8,491 bases of DNA from Phycisphaerae bacterium (lineage in GTDB: Bacteria > Planctomycetota > Phycisphaerae > Phycisphaerales > SM1A02): assembly GCA_016873375.1 (NCBI GenBank), contig VGXJ01000064.1, positions 1 to 8,491 on the forward strand. The letters run 5' to 3'. A program made the position numbers and the translations under genes. Below, piece after piece: positions 1 to 6,591 of the stretch (position 1 is the stretch's first letter; every line of letters begins with the position of its first letter). Under the pieces are notes generated by a model. It was not told the origin of the DNA. It saw only the letters and a list, made by a program, of their open reading frames with translations, and did no database searches.

Positions 1-1351
1 ATTCCTTCGACGAATCGCCGTCGAGCTGCAAGGCGCCAAGGGGGCCATCGTCGAAGCGGCGCATCGTGAAACGGCGCTGCCCGCGGAGCCTCGCTTGGGT
101 ACTGTCGAGTTCGGGCGCACGCTGCTGCAGCTCGAGCAGGCCGCGGCATGCTGCGAGGCCGAGCAGGTTGCGATCGATCGCGTTCAGACAGGCGATGTGT
201 CCTTCGGCGAGCAGGCCAGCTGGCGGCGACCCCGGCGCGATGAGGCCGCCGGCATCGCCTCCATGCTCGAGCCGCTCGATCGGCCGGTACTGTCGATCGG
301 CCCGAACAACTTTCCGCTGGCGTATCACGGATGCGTCGGCGGCGATACGGTCGCTGCCTTGGCCAGTGGCCATGCGGTGATTGCCAAGGGGCATCCGTTG
401 CACCCGGGCACGGGCGTGCTGCTGGCCGAGTGTGTGCACCGCGCTGCGCAGGCCACCGGCATGCCCGCCGGGTGCTTCCAATTCATGGCGCATGCGGATC
501 CGGCGGACCTGGCAACACTCATCGAGCAGTCCATCGGAGCCGTGGCCTTCACGGGCAGCCGGCGGGCGGGCTTAGCGATCAAGGCGACATGCGATCGCGT
601 CGGCGTGCCGGCGTTCCTTGAAATGTCAAGCGTGAACCCAGTCTGGCTGATTGCCACCGATGCGGCATCGATCGATGCCTGCGCGGATGCATGGCTGCAG
701 AGCGTCACGCTCGGGGCAGGGCAGTTCTGCACGAAGCCGGGCCTGCTCCTGGTTCCGGACCGTCCAACGCTTGATCGCATCGTGTCACGCTTGGCGCCGA
801 AGTTCGACGCCTTGGATGATGCCACGCTGCTGAGCATCCAAGGTGCCGCGGAGTTCCGCAAGGGCCTTGAGCGGATCCGCTCGGCCGGCGCCACCCTGCA
901 CACGGATCCAGCGGTGCGTTCGACCGGCGGCGCAAGGGTCCGGCCGGCCCTCTGCAGCACGAGTGCCGCAGCAGCGCTTGCCTCCGGCATGCTCGACGAG
1001 GTCTTCGGCCCCTTCGGACTCGTGCTTGAGCTCGACGGCGTTTCTCCTGAATCGATCCATGCCGCCATCGGCGGCCAATTGACCAGCGGCCTCTGGTGCG
1101 GCGCGGGCACCGCGAATGACACCGCTCTCGCGTGGCTGGCGCAGCTCCGTCCGCACTGCGGCAGGCTGCTCATGAACAAGATGCCCACGGGCGTGACCGT
1201 CACCGAGTCCATGGTGCATGGCGGGCCATTCCCCGCGACCGGTACCGCGGCGCACACCGCGGTCGGCTTCCCGACCAGCATGCTTCGATTCGCAGCCCGG
1301 CGCTGCTACGACGCCGTCCCGGCGCCGTTCAGGCCGCCGCTGCTCCGTTGA
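1..1351 (+). CDS. alpha-ketoglutaric semialdehyde dehydrogenase, 5'-truncated
   Basis: This is an aldehyde dehydrogenase superfamily protein that most resembles the NAD(P)+-dependent alpha-ketoglutaric semialdehyde (2,5-dioxopentanoate) dehydrogenases, which make alpha-ketoglutarate in hydroxyproline and sugar-acid catabolism. The frame is open from base 2 to the TGA at 1349-1351, giving 449 residues. Family members have roughly 500-530, so about 50-80 N-terminal residues lie outside the window. A TTG at 95 is an internal codon, because family-like sequence precedes it. Visible motifs are GPNNFPLAYH with the ALDH asparagine near base 308, GGDTVAALASG, FTGSRRAG, the general-base glutamate in LEMSSVNP (codon 620-622), the nucleophile in GAGQFCTKPG (Cys codon 728-730), and the C-terminal MPTGVTV and MVHGGPFPAT signatures of this subfamily. 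It is convergent with the SDR gene, 17 bp away. The 4-hydroxyproline epimerase and deaminase genes nearby support the hydroxyproline assignment. Confidence is high for the family and good for the substrate. Confidence 0.9.
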   Translation, partial: FLRRIAVELQGAKGAIVEAAHRETALPAEPRLGTVEFGRTLLQLEQAAACCEAEQVAIDRVQTGDVSFGEQASWRRPRRDEAAGIASMLEPLDRPVLSIGPNNFPLAYHGCVGGDTVAALASGHAVIAKGHPLHPGTGVLLAECVHRAAQATGMPAGCFQFMAHADPADLATLIEQSIGAVAFTGSRRAGLAIKATCDRVGVPAFLEMSSVNPVWLIATDAASIDACADAWLQSVTLGAGQFCTKPGLLLVPDRPTLDRIVSRLAPKFDALDDATLLSIQGAAEFRKGLERIRSAGATLHTDPAVRSTGGARVRPALCSTSAAAALASGMLDEVFGPFGLVLELDGVSPESIHAAIGGQLTSGLWCGAGTANDTALAWLAQLRPHCGRLLMNKMPTGVTVTESMVHGGPFPATGTAAHTAVGFPTSMLRFAARRCYDAVPAPFRPPLLR

Positions 1352-1362
1352 ACGACCAGCGT

Positions 1363-1380
1363 GCGCGCTCAGCCGCGCGC
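1363..1380. terminator. possible GC hairpin between convergent genes (weak)
   Basis: GCGCGC (1363-1368) and GCGCGC (1375-1380) can form a 6-bp stem around the loop TCAGCC, with two further wobble pairs outside. It sits just after the dehydrogenase stop and spans the SDR stop codon, so it could serve both strands. There is no T-tract on either side, and in DNA this rich in G+C such stems arise by chance. It is offered only as a weak candidate. Confidence 0.22.
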
Positions 1381-2445
1381 GTCCCACGCCTTCAGCAGCT
1401 CGGCTTCGCGCTCGGCGCTGATGCCGGGTGCGCGGCCGCCCCACGCGAAGGTCGCGGGTCGCTCGGCCTTGGTGCGCTCGAAGTCCGCGAGGGTGTCTCG
1501 AGTGGTCTCGGCGAGCGGTCGGCACGCTAGTCCGGCGCTGAAGGCCTTGGTGCAGTTGGCGCGACCCGATCCTGCGTACTCGGGCATCTGCGGGATCCAG
1601 AGCGGCAGTCCCATCCACGGCGCCACGCTCTGCTCAAGCAGCCACTGCTCGTCGCACCAGGCGAACTCCACGGGATCGCTCACCGTTGCCTTGATGCCCG
1701 CGAGCATCTCCTCGAAGCTCAGTGGCCCCTCGGGACCGTTGGCGAGATAGGTCCCGGCATGGCCATCCTCGACGAGCTTGAGCATGAACGACGCAAGGTC
1801 ACGGACGTCGATGAACTGCACGCGCACATCGGCGGGCTTCGGTGCGCGCGGTGCGAGCACACGGCCGCCGCGCGCGATGCGAACGGGCCAGTAGGTGAAC
1901 CGCAACGAATCGTCGCCGGGCCCAACGATGAGGCCCGGGCGGACCACGCAGGACCGGTCGCGGTAGGCGAGGTTGGCCTGCTGCTCGCAGAGCGCCTTGA
2001 GCGGGCCGTAGGTCTCGCCGGTCACCTGTTCCACGGTCGGATCGGGGATCGTGCCGACGGGCGTCGATTCATCAGGTGCCACTGACTTGTCGGTGAAGAC
2101 CGAGATGGTGGACACGAGCTGGTACAGGTGCGTGACCGGTTCGAGCAGTTCGGCCGATGCCTTCGTGATGCGCGGCACATACGAGGAGTTGTCGATCACC
2201 GCATCGAAGCGAGTGCCTTCCTTGCGCATCGAGGCAACGAGCTCCTCGAGCGACTTCAGCCCATCGCCCTTGGCAGGATCACGGTCACCCTTCAGCTGCA
2301 CGATGCCCCGGAACGCCTCGCCCGCAAAGCGAGCCGGATCGGTCTTGCCGCGGTTGAAGAGCGTGATGGTCCAGCCCTTCGCCATCGCCTGCTCGACCAG
2401 GTGCGGGCCGAGGAACCCGGTGCCACCGAGGATCAGGATGCGCAT
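1369..2445 (-). CDS. NAD-dependent epimerase/dehydratase family protein (extended/atypical SDR)
   Basis: A 358-residue Rossmann-fold protein of the NAD(P)-dependent epimerase/dehydratase type. The N-terminal nucleotide-binding loop GGTGFLG is at residues 7-13, followed by strand 2 ending LFNRGKTDP (29-37), which favours an NADP-type contact through the Arg. DAVIDNSSYVPR (81-92) is the strand-4 region, Ser112/Ser115 lie in LVSTISVF, and YGPLK (146-150) supplies the Tyr-xxx-Lys catalytic pair. VRPGLIVGPGD (168-178) and VQFIDVRDLA (209-218) are typical of extended SDRs. The C-terminal part (about 240-358) is the variable substrate region. No signal peptide or membrane segment is visible, so it is probably cytosolic. 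It lies between two hydroxyproline-catabolism genes on the same strand as the deaminase gene, but with a 53-bp gap and its own candidate promoter. I do not recognise the substrate. Sugar-nucleotide, flavonoid-type or RNA-binding (CSP41-like) relatives are all possible. Confidence 0.87.
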   Translation of the reverse strand: MRILILGGTGFLGPHLVEQAMAKGWTITLFNRGKTDPARFAGEAFRGIVQLKGDRDPAKGDGLKSLEELVASMRKEGTRFDAVIDNSSYVPRITKASAELLEPVTHLYQLVSTISVFTDKSVAPDESTPVGTIPDPTVEQVTGETYGPLKALCEQQANLAYRDRSCVVRPGLIVGPGDDSLRFTYWPVRIARGGRVLAPRAPKPADVRVQFIDVRDLASFMLKLVEDGHAGTYLANGPEGPLSFEEMLAGIKATVSDPVEFAWCDEQWLLEQSVAPWMGLPLWIPQMPEYAGSGRANCTKAFSAGLACRPLAETTRDTLADFERTKAERPATFAWGGRAPGISAEREAELLKAWDARG

Positions 2446-2451
2446 CGAAAC

Positions 2452-2457
2452 AGGCTA
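2452..2457 (-). promoter_or_regulatory. candidate -10 element for a leaderless SDR transcript
   Basis: On the minus strand the sequence reads TAGCCT, then GTTTCG, then the ATG at 2445-2443. The TANNNT hexamer ends 6 nt before the start codon, so transcription would begin at or next to the A of ATG. No Shine-Dalgarno-like purine run precedes the ATG, and no clear TTGACA-like -35 is present. The same hexamer at the same 6-nt distance precedes the deaminase gene. Confidence 0.55.
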
Positions 2458-2468
2458 TTCGGTGCGCG

Positions 2469-2486
2469 ATCGACAGTGTTGTCGAT
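2469..2486. repeat. perfect inverted repeat upstream of the SDR gene, candidate operator
   Basis: ATCGACA and TGTCGAT form a perfect 7-bp inverted repeat around GTGT. It lies in the 53-bp space between the deaminase stop (2499) and the SDR start (2445), centred about 32 bp upstream of that ATG. This is roughly the -35 region of the candidate SDR promoter, a usual place for an operator. It has no T-tract, so it is a poor intrinsic terminator for the deaminase gene. No partner regulator gene is in the window. Confidence 0.4.
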
Positions 2487-2498
2487 GATGAGGAGAAA

Positions 2499-3413
2499 TC
2501 AATGACCAACCGTTGGTCGCGCCGCCAACACAGCGCGAATCGTGGCCAAGGCTTCTTCGCGCGCGAGCCCCGAAACCGGCAGCCTTGGCCCTCGCACTCG
2601 CTCGCAGCCCATGCCGACCTCGCTCTGGACCAGCTTGATGAGCTGCACGAACTCCGGCACGGTGTCCATCCGAAGCAGCGGCAGGAACCAGCGATAGAGG
2701 GCGGTGGCCTCGTCCATCCGCCCGGCACGGGCCAGGTCGAACAGCCGGACGCTCTCATGGGGCAGGGCATTGACCAGTCCGGCCACCCAGCCCGCCGCGC
2801 CGGCGGCCACGCCCTCGACCAGCATGTCATCGAGGCCGACGAAGCAGGCCACTCGATCGCCCAACTCGGCGCGCAGCGCGGTCGTGCGACGCGCATCACC
2901 GCTGGAGTCCTTCACCGCGTGCAGGTTGGCGTGCCGAGCGGCGAACCCCGCCACCTGCCTCGCGCCGATGTCGACGCCGTAGGCGTGCGGGTTGTTGTAG
3001 AGCATGCACGGTAGTCGAGTGGACGCGAAGACCGCATCCATGTGCGCTTCGACTTCAGCCCACGGTCCCTTGTGCAGGTAGGGGGGCAGCACCATCAGGC
3101 CGCCACAACCGGTCGCGGCGGCATCGCGCGCGAGCGCGACGGCTTCTCGCGTGCTGGCGGCGGCGATCGCAGCCACGACCGGAACGCGATGGCCGACGGC
3201 CTGCAGCAGCGTGCGCCAGAGATCCACGCGCTCCGCATGCGACAGCGTGCTGCCTTCACCGAGCGAGCCGGGTGCGATGATGGCGGTGCACCCAGCATCC
3301 ACCAGCCATGCGGCATGGTGCGCCAGGAAGGCGTGATCGATCTCGCCGCTGGCATCGAAGGGCGTGGTGATCGCGGGCATGACGCCGCGCCACGTGGCGT
3401 GCTCAAGGTGCAT
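2499..3413 (-). CDS. DHDPS/NAL-family lyase, probable 1-pyrroline-4-hydroxy-2-carboxylate deaminase
   Basis: A 304-residue class I TIM-barrel lyase of the dihydrodipicolinate synthase/N-acetylneuraminate lyase family. From the N-terminus, TPFDASGEID (17-26) opens the barrel and GSLGEGSTLSHAER (49-62) is the substrate-carboxylate loop equivalent to GTTGE. Tyr139 in YNNP is the proton-relay tyrosine, and Lys168 in VKDSSG is the Schiff-base lysine. Length is normal. DHDPS has YN-x-P-(S/G)-R-T with an arginine (Arg138 in E. coli) that binds the second substrate; here the run is YNNPHAYGVDI with Ala at the arginine position, so lysine biosynthesis is unlikely. With a 4-hydroxyproline epimerase and an alpha-ketoglutaric semialdehyde dehydrogenase nearby, the best reading is deamination of 1-pyrroline-4-hydroxy-2-carboxylate to alpha-ketoglutaric semialdehyde plus ammonia. 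A sugar-acid dehydratase such as 5-dehydro-4-deoxyglucarate dehydratase is the main alternative. The start at 3413 fits the barrel N-terminus and the -10 just before it. Confidence 0.88.
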   Translation of the reverse strand: MHLEHATWRGVMPAITTPFDASGEIDHAFLAHHAAWLVDAGCTAIIAPGSLGEGSTLSHAERVDLWRTLLQAVGHRVPVVAAIAAASTREAVALARDAAATGCGGLMVLPPYLHKGPWAEVEAHMDAVFASTRLPCMLYNNPHAYGVDIGARQVAGFAARHANLHAVKDSSGDARRTTALRAELGDRVACFVGLDDMLVEGVAAGAAGWVAGLVNALPHESVRLFDLARAGRMDEATALYRWFLPLLRMDTVPEFVQLIKLVQSEVGMGCERVRGPRLPVSGLAREEALATIRAVLAARPTVGH

Positions 3414-3419
3414 CGCCGC

Positions 3420-3425
3420 AGGCTA
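3420..3425 (-). promoter_or_regulatory. candidate -10 element for a leaderless deaminase transcript
   Basis: On the minus strand TAGCCT is followed by GCGGCG and then the ATG at 3413-3411, a 6-nt spacing. There is no Shine-Dalgarno-like sequence. The element is one of two divergent candidates in the 52-bp intergenic region 3414-3465; the other serves the sulfotransferase gene. No convincing -35 hexamer is seen. Confidence 0.55.
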
Positions 3426-3452
3426 CAGGGCTGTCGCGCGATGCATGCGTGC

Positions 3453-3458
3453 TAGAGT
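3453..3458 (+). promoter_or_regulatory. candidate -10 element for a leaderless sulfotransferase transcript
   Basis: TAGAGT is followed by CGTCGCC and the ATG at 3466, a 7-nt spacing. No Shine-Dalgarno-like run is present. The block GCTAGAGTCGTCGCCATG (3451-3468) is nearly repeated before the hydroxyproline epimerase gene as GCTAGGATCCGTCGCCATG (6576-6594), with matching ends and a 1-nt length difference. This element also argues for the ATG at 3466 over an in-frame GTG at 3364. Confidence 0.55.
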
Positions 3459-3465
3459 CGTCGCC

Positions 3466-4926
3466 ATGGATCGACGAGGCCCCGCTGCGTCCACGACCCT
3501 CGAGCGTCGACTTGGGCCGATCCGCGCTGAGTACATGGCCGGTCGACTCGATCGTGCTCTGGAGCTCGCGGAGTTCGCGGTGCGCACCGATCCGCGCGAA
3601 CCTGCGTTCCTCAGCATCACGGCGCGCGTGCTGGGCGCGATGGAGCGCCACGAGCGGGCCATCGCCATGGCGGGTCGCGCGCTGGCCATCACCGATCACC
3701 CCGAGCCGCGCATGGTCCGCGGCGATGCGCTGCGAGCCCTCGGTCGGACCGATGAGGCACTCGCGGACTTCGAGCGCGCCTTGGCGATGGCACCGCAGTC
3801 GCGGGACCTGCTGCTTGCCCTGGTGACCACGCTTGAAGAAGCGGGTCGCATCGAGCAGGCGCGCGACAGGCTCGGCCCGCTCGCCACCTCGCTCCCGACC
3901 GAGACCGCCTCCGATCCCCGGGCAGCCCATGAGGTCGCGAAGATCGAGATCCACGATGCCCGGTTCGATGCGGCCGTCGCGCGCATCGATGCCGTTCTTC
4001 CGGCAGCGGAGCCCGGCTCCGTCGCCTCGACGATGCTGCTGCACCTTCGCGCCAAGGCGCTTGACCGTGCAGGTCGCTACGACGAAGCGTGGGCCAGTGC
4101 CATGCGGAGCCATGCCGACCGTGCAGTCCGGTTCGATCCAGCGACCCTCGATGCGGCGGCGACGGCGGCGATCGCACGCTGGTCACGCGAGGCGCTGCGC
4201 ATGGAACATGGCGAGGGCATCGATGATCCGCTGCCCATCTTCATTGCGGGCATGCCACGCAGCGGCACGAGCTTGGTGGATCAAGTCATCCATGCGCACC
4301 CCAAGGCGGCGGGCGTGGGCGAACTCGAGACGATGGAGCGTTGGGCCGAGTCGATCGGCATGCCCGGGCGCCGTCACGAACCCGGCACGAGGATCGGCTC
4401 GCGCTACCTCGCCGAGCTGCGCCGCCTTGCACCGGACGCATCGCGCGTGGCGAACAAGGCCCTGGGCAACGCGGGCGTGCTCGGCCATCTGGCCAGCCTC
4501 TTCCCGGCGGCATCCCTGATCGAGGTCGTTCGCGATCCGCGGGATGTCGCGGTGTCCTGCGTCTTCGGCACCTTCAATGCCGTGCGATTCCCCTGGACCG
4601 CACGCCCTGAATGGGTCGCTGCGGCGTGGAGCGCCTCGCGCCGCATGATGGCGCACTGGGCCACGGTGATTCCGCAATCCGTCCTTCGCGTGCGCTACGA
4701 AGACCTGGTCTCGCGGGGGCAGCCCGAGCTCAAGCGCCTCATCGCCCATGTCGGCTTGCCGTGGGATGACGCCGTCGAGTCGTTCCATGCATCGCGGCGC
4801 ACCGTGCGCACCCTGAGCTACGACCAGGTGAGCAAGCCGCTCTACACCTCGTCGGTTGGCCGGTGGCAGCACTACGAGCGGCACCTCGCGGCGATCGATT
4901 GGCCTCAGCCGAGCATCGATGGATAG
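3466..4926 (+). CDS. TPR-repeat sulfotransferase
   Basis: A 486-residue two-part protein. Residues about 16-220 are helical tetratricopeptide-like repeats, seen as recurring G-R-x-(D/E)-x-A units: GRLDRALELA (26-35), GRTDEALADFERALAMAP (93-110), GRIEQAR (127-133), ARFDAAVARID (165-175) and GRYDEAW (203-209). Residues about 257-480 form a sulfotransferase domain. IFIAGMPRSGTSLVDQVI (258-275) contains the 5'-phosphosulfate loop for PAPS, VVRDPRD (354-360) with Ser364 is the 3'-phosphate site, LRVRYEDLV (407-415) follows, and SSVGRWQHYERHL (462-474) is the C-terminal PAPS-contact region. It should transfer sulfate from PAPS to a hydroxyl or amine, possibly with the repeats holding a protein or glycan partner; the acceptor is unknown. 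No signal peptide is visible. The open frame reaches back to a GTG at 3364, but that would overlap the divergent deaminase gene and its promoter. The last 22 bp overlap the convergent malic enzyme gene. Confidence 0.88.
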   Translation: MDRRGPAASTTLERRLGPIRAEYMAGRLDRALELAEFAVRTDPREPAFLSITARVLGAMERHERAIAMAGRALAITDHPEPRMVRGDALRALGRTDEALADFERALAMAPQSRDLLLALVTTLEEAGRIEQARDRLGPLATSLPTETASDPRAAHEVAKIEIHDARFDAAVARIDAVLPAAEPGSVASTMLLHLRAKALDRAGRYDEAWASAMRSHADRAVRFDPATLDAAATAAIARWSREALRMEHGEGIDDPLPIFIAGMPRSGTSLVDQVIHAHPKAAGVGELETMERWAESIGMPGRRHEPGTRIGSRYLAELRRLAPDASRVANKALGNAGVLGHLASLFPAASLIEVVRDPRDVAVSCVFGTFNAVRFPWTARPEWVAAAWSASRRMMAHWATVIPQSVLRVRYEDLVSRGQPELKRLIAHVGLPWDDAVESFHASRRTVRTLSYDQVSKPLYTSSVGRWQHYERHLAAIDWPQPSIDG

Positions 4927-6551
4927 TGCGGGTCGTACTGCACTCGGTGGATCAGTTCTTCCATGTGCGCCATGCCATCGATGGCCGCTGGTTCCGTGGC
5001 CAGCCCGCGTTCGACGATCAGCCGAGCCACGCGTGCGGCGAGGAATGAACTGGTGTCGACGATGCCTGACATCGGCGGGTAGATGAGACCCACATCGAGG
5101 TCCTGGTCCGTCACGCGCTCGGCGAGCGCCTCGGCGGCGACCAGGAACATCTCGTCGGTGACGCGTCGTGCACCCGTGGCGTAGACCGCCAGGCCCACGG
5201 AGGGATAGATGTAGACGTTGTTGCCTTGTCCGGGCACGAACAGGCGCCCGTCATGGTGCAGCGGCGGGAACGGGCTGCCGCTGGCGAAGATCGCGCGGCC
5301 GCCGGACCACTGGATCGCTTCCTCGGCGGTGCACTCGCTGCGCGAGGTCGGGTTGCTGTACGGGAAGATGACCGGTCGCTGGTTGAGCGAGGCCATCTCG
5401 CGGATGACCTCCTCGCTGAAGGCCTTGGCCACCGTGCTCACGCCGATCAGCACGCTCGGCCGCACCGCACGAACGGCATCGATCAGCGTCACGACGCTGC
5501 CGCCTGCGAAGGGGTGCGCGTAGCGCTGCTGGTAGTCGGCGAGTCCGGGCGATGCGCTCGTGATCAGGCCCTTGGAATTCATGAACCAGCAGCGGGCACG
5601 GGCATCGCCCTCCGGCAAGCCTTCCCGCATGAGTTGCATGCAGATGAGATCGGCGATCCCCACGGCGGCGCTTCCGGCGCCGAAGAAGAGGTAGCGATGA
5701 TCGCGCATCGAAGAGCCAGTCATGCGCGCGGCACCGAACAGTCCGGCCACCGCGACGGAGGCGGTGCCCTGGATGTCGTCGTTGAAGCAGCAGACGCGAT
5801 CGCGATAGCGCTCAAGCAGGGGGATCGCGGTCTTGTTGGTGAAGTCCTCGAACTGGATGCAGGCGCGGGGGAAGACCTCCTGCACGGCTTCGACGAACTC
5901 ATCGACGAAGTCGAAGTACTCGTCGCCGGCGATACGCAGGTGTCGCGCGCCGGGATAGAGCGGATCCGCGAGGAATGATTCGTTGTTGGTTCCGACATCG
6001 AGCACCACCGGCAGGCATGCCTCGGGCGGAACACCCGCGCAGGCGGTGTAGAGCGCGAGCTTGCCGACGGGGATCCCCATGCCGCACACGCCCAGGTCAC
6101 CCAGTCCCAGGATGCGCTCGCCATCGGTGACGACGATGAGCCGAACTTCATGCTCGGGCCAGTTGCGCAGGATCTCGGCCACGCGGCCCTTGCGGCGCAT
6201 GCTGATGTAGAGGCCCTTCGGCCGACGCATGATGTGGCCGAAGCGCTGGCAGGCCTCGCCCACGGTGGGCGTGTAGACCAGCGGCATGTAGGACGGCAGG
6301 TCGCTGCGCAGGAGCGAGTAGAAAAGGTGCTCGTTGCGGTCCTGGAGTTCAGAGAGGTAGATGTATTTCTCGAGCGCCGTCGGCTTCGCCTCGAGATGCG
6401 CGCGCATGCGCAAGAGCTGCGTCTCCAGGCCTTCCACGCCGTCGGGCAGGAGGCCGGTGATGCCGAGCCGTTCGCGCTCGGCCTCGGTGAAGGCGGTGCC
6501 TTTGTTGAGTCGCGCGGTGTGCAGGATGCGCCAGGCGTCGGGCGTGGTCAT
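4905..6551 (-). CDS. malic enzyme (oxaloacetate-decarboxylating malate dehydrogenase, large form)
   Basis: A 548-residue malic enzyme, full length for the large SfcA/mitochondrial-type form, converting malate plus NAD(P)+ to pyruvate and CO2 in the cytosol. The N-terminal malic domain carries MPLVYTPTVGEACQRFG (89-105) with catalytic Tyr93, then GDLGVCGMGIPVGKLALYTA (151-170) with Lys164. Metal ligands are Glu235-Asp236 in QFEDF and Asp259 in FNDDIQGT. The Rossmann domain has FFGAGSAAVGIADLI (289-303), followed by PVIFPYSNPTSRSECTAEEA (393-412) and GQGNNVYIYPSVGLAV (441-456). All key residues are present. NAD versus NADP preference is not settled from these motifs. The ATG at 6551 gives a family-like N-terminus (MTTPDAW). 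The frame runs upstream to 6758, but that 69-residue extension is antisense to the epimerase gene and does not look like malic enzyme. The gene is divergent from the epimerase gene across 40 bp. Confidence 0.95.
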   Translation of the reverse strand: MTTPDAWRILHTARLNKGTAFTEAERERLGITGLLPDGVEGLETQLLRMRAHLEAKPTALEKYIYLSELQDRNEHLFYSLLRSDLPSYMPLVYTPTVGEACQRFGHIMRRPKGLYISMRRKGRVAEILRNWPEHEVRLIVVTDGERILGLGDLGVCGMGIPVGKLALYTACAGVPPEACLPVVLDVGTNNESFLADPLYPGARHLRIAGDEYFDFVDEFVEAVQEVFPRACIQFEDFTNKTAIPLLERYRDRVCCFNDDIQGTASVAVAGLFGAARMTGSSMRDHRYLFFGAGSAAVGIADLICMQLMREGLPEGDARARCWFMNSKGLITSASPGLADYQQRYAHPFAGGSVVTLIDAVRAVRPSVLIGVSTVAKAFSEEVIREMASLNQRPVIFPYSNPTSRSECTAEEAIQWSGGRAIFASGSPFPPLHHDGRLFVPGQGNNVYIYPSVGLAVYATGARRVTDEMFLVAAEALAERVTDQDLDVGLIYPPMSGIVDTSSFLAARVARLIVERGLATEPAAIDGMAHMEELIHRVQYDPHYPSMLG

Positions 6552-6560
6552 GCGGCGGGA

Positions 6561-6566
6561 ACTGTA
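6561..6566 (-). promoter_or_regulatory. candidate -10 element for malic enzyme
   Basis: On the minus strand TACAGT is followed by TCCCGCCGC and the ATG at 6551-6549, a 9-nt spacing. The transcript would have a leader of only 0-3 nt. No Shine-Dalgarno-like run is present. The hexamer lies only 11 bp from the oppositely oriented candidate -10 of the epimerase gene, so the two polymerase footprints would overlap. Confidence 0.5.
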
Positions 6567-6577
6567 GTCCCGACGGC

Positions 6578-6583
6578 TAGGAT
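6578..6583 (+). promoter_or_regulatory. candidate -10 element for hydroxyproline epimerase
   Basis: TAGGAT is followed by CCGTCGCC and the ATG at 6592, an 8-nt spacing. The AGGA inside it could also be read as a weak ribosome binding site 9 nt before the ATG. The near-repeat before the sulfotransferase gene (TAGAGT, with no AGGA) favours the promoter reading. Confidence 0.52.
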
Positions 6584-6591
6584 CCGTCGCC

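Noticed and set aside
95..97. TTG as the true start of the semialdehyde dehydrogenase
   Set aside because: The frame is open to the window edge and the preceding residues fit the family, so the gene is truncated by the window rather than starting here.
664..679. Perfect 16-bp palindrome GGCATCGATCGATGCC
   Set aside because: It lies inside the dehydrogenase coding sequence and is explained by codons for Ala-Ser-Ile-Asp-Ala. ATCGAT-type palindromes are common throughout the window.
325..1281. 318-codon antisense frame inside the semialdehyde dehydrogenase gene
   Set aside because: Low-complexity Ser/Ala/Pro-rich translation typical of a G+C-rich shadow frame, with no recognisable motif.
3364..3465. 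Upstream GTG start for the sulfotransferase gene
   Set aside because: It would overlap the divergent deaminase gene and run through its promoter. The ATG at 3466 has a -10 element just upstream.
4914..4983. CATCGATGG / CCATCGATG pair as a terminator stem at the sulfotransferase-malic enzyme junction
   Set aside because: The loop is over 50 nt, there is no T-tract, and both arms lie in malic enzyme codons built from the frequent ATCGAT word.
5226..5978. 250-codon open frame on the plus strand inside malic enzyme
   Set aside because: It is antisense to a gene with all catalytic motifs. Long antisense frames are expected in DNA this rich in G+C, and the product resembles nothing I recognise.
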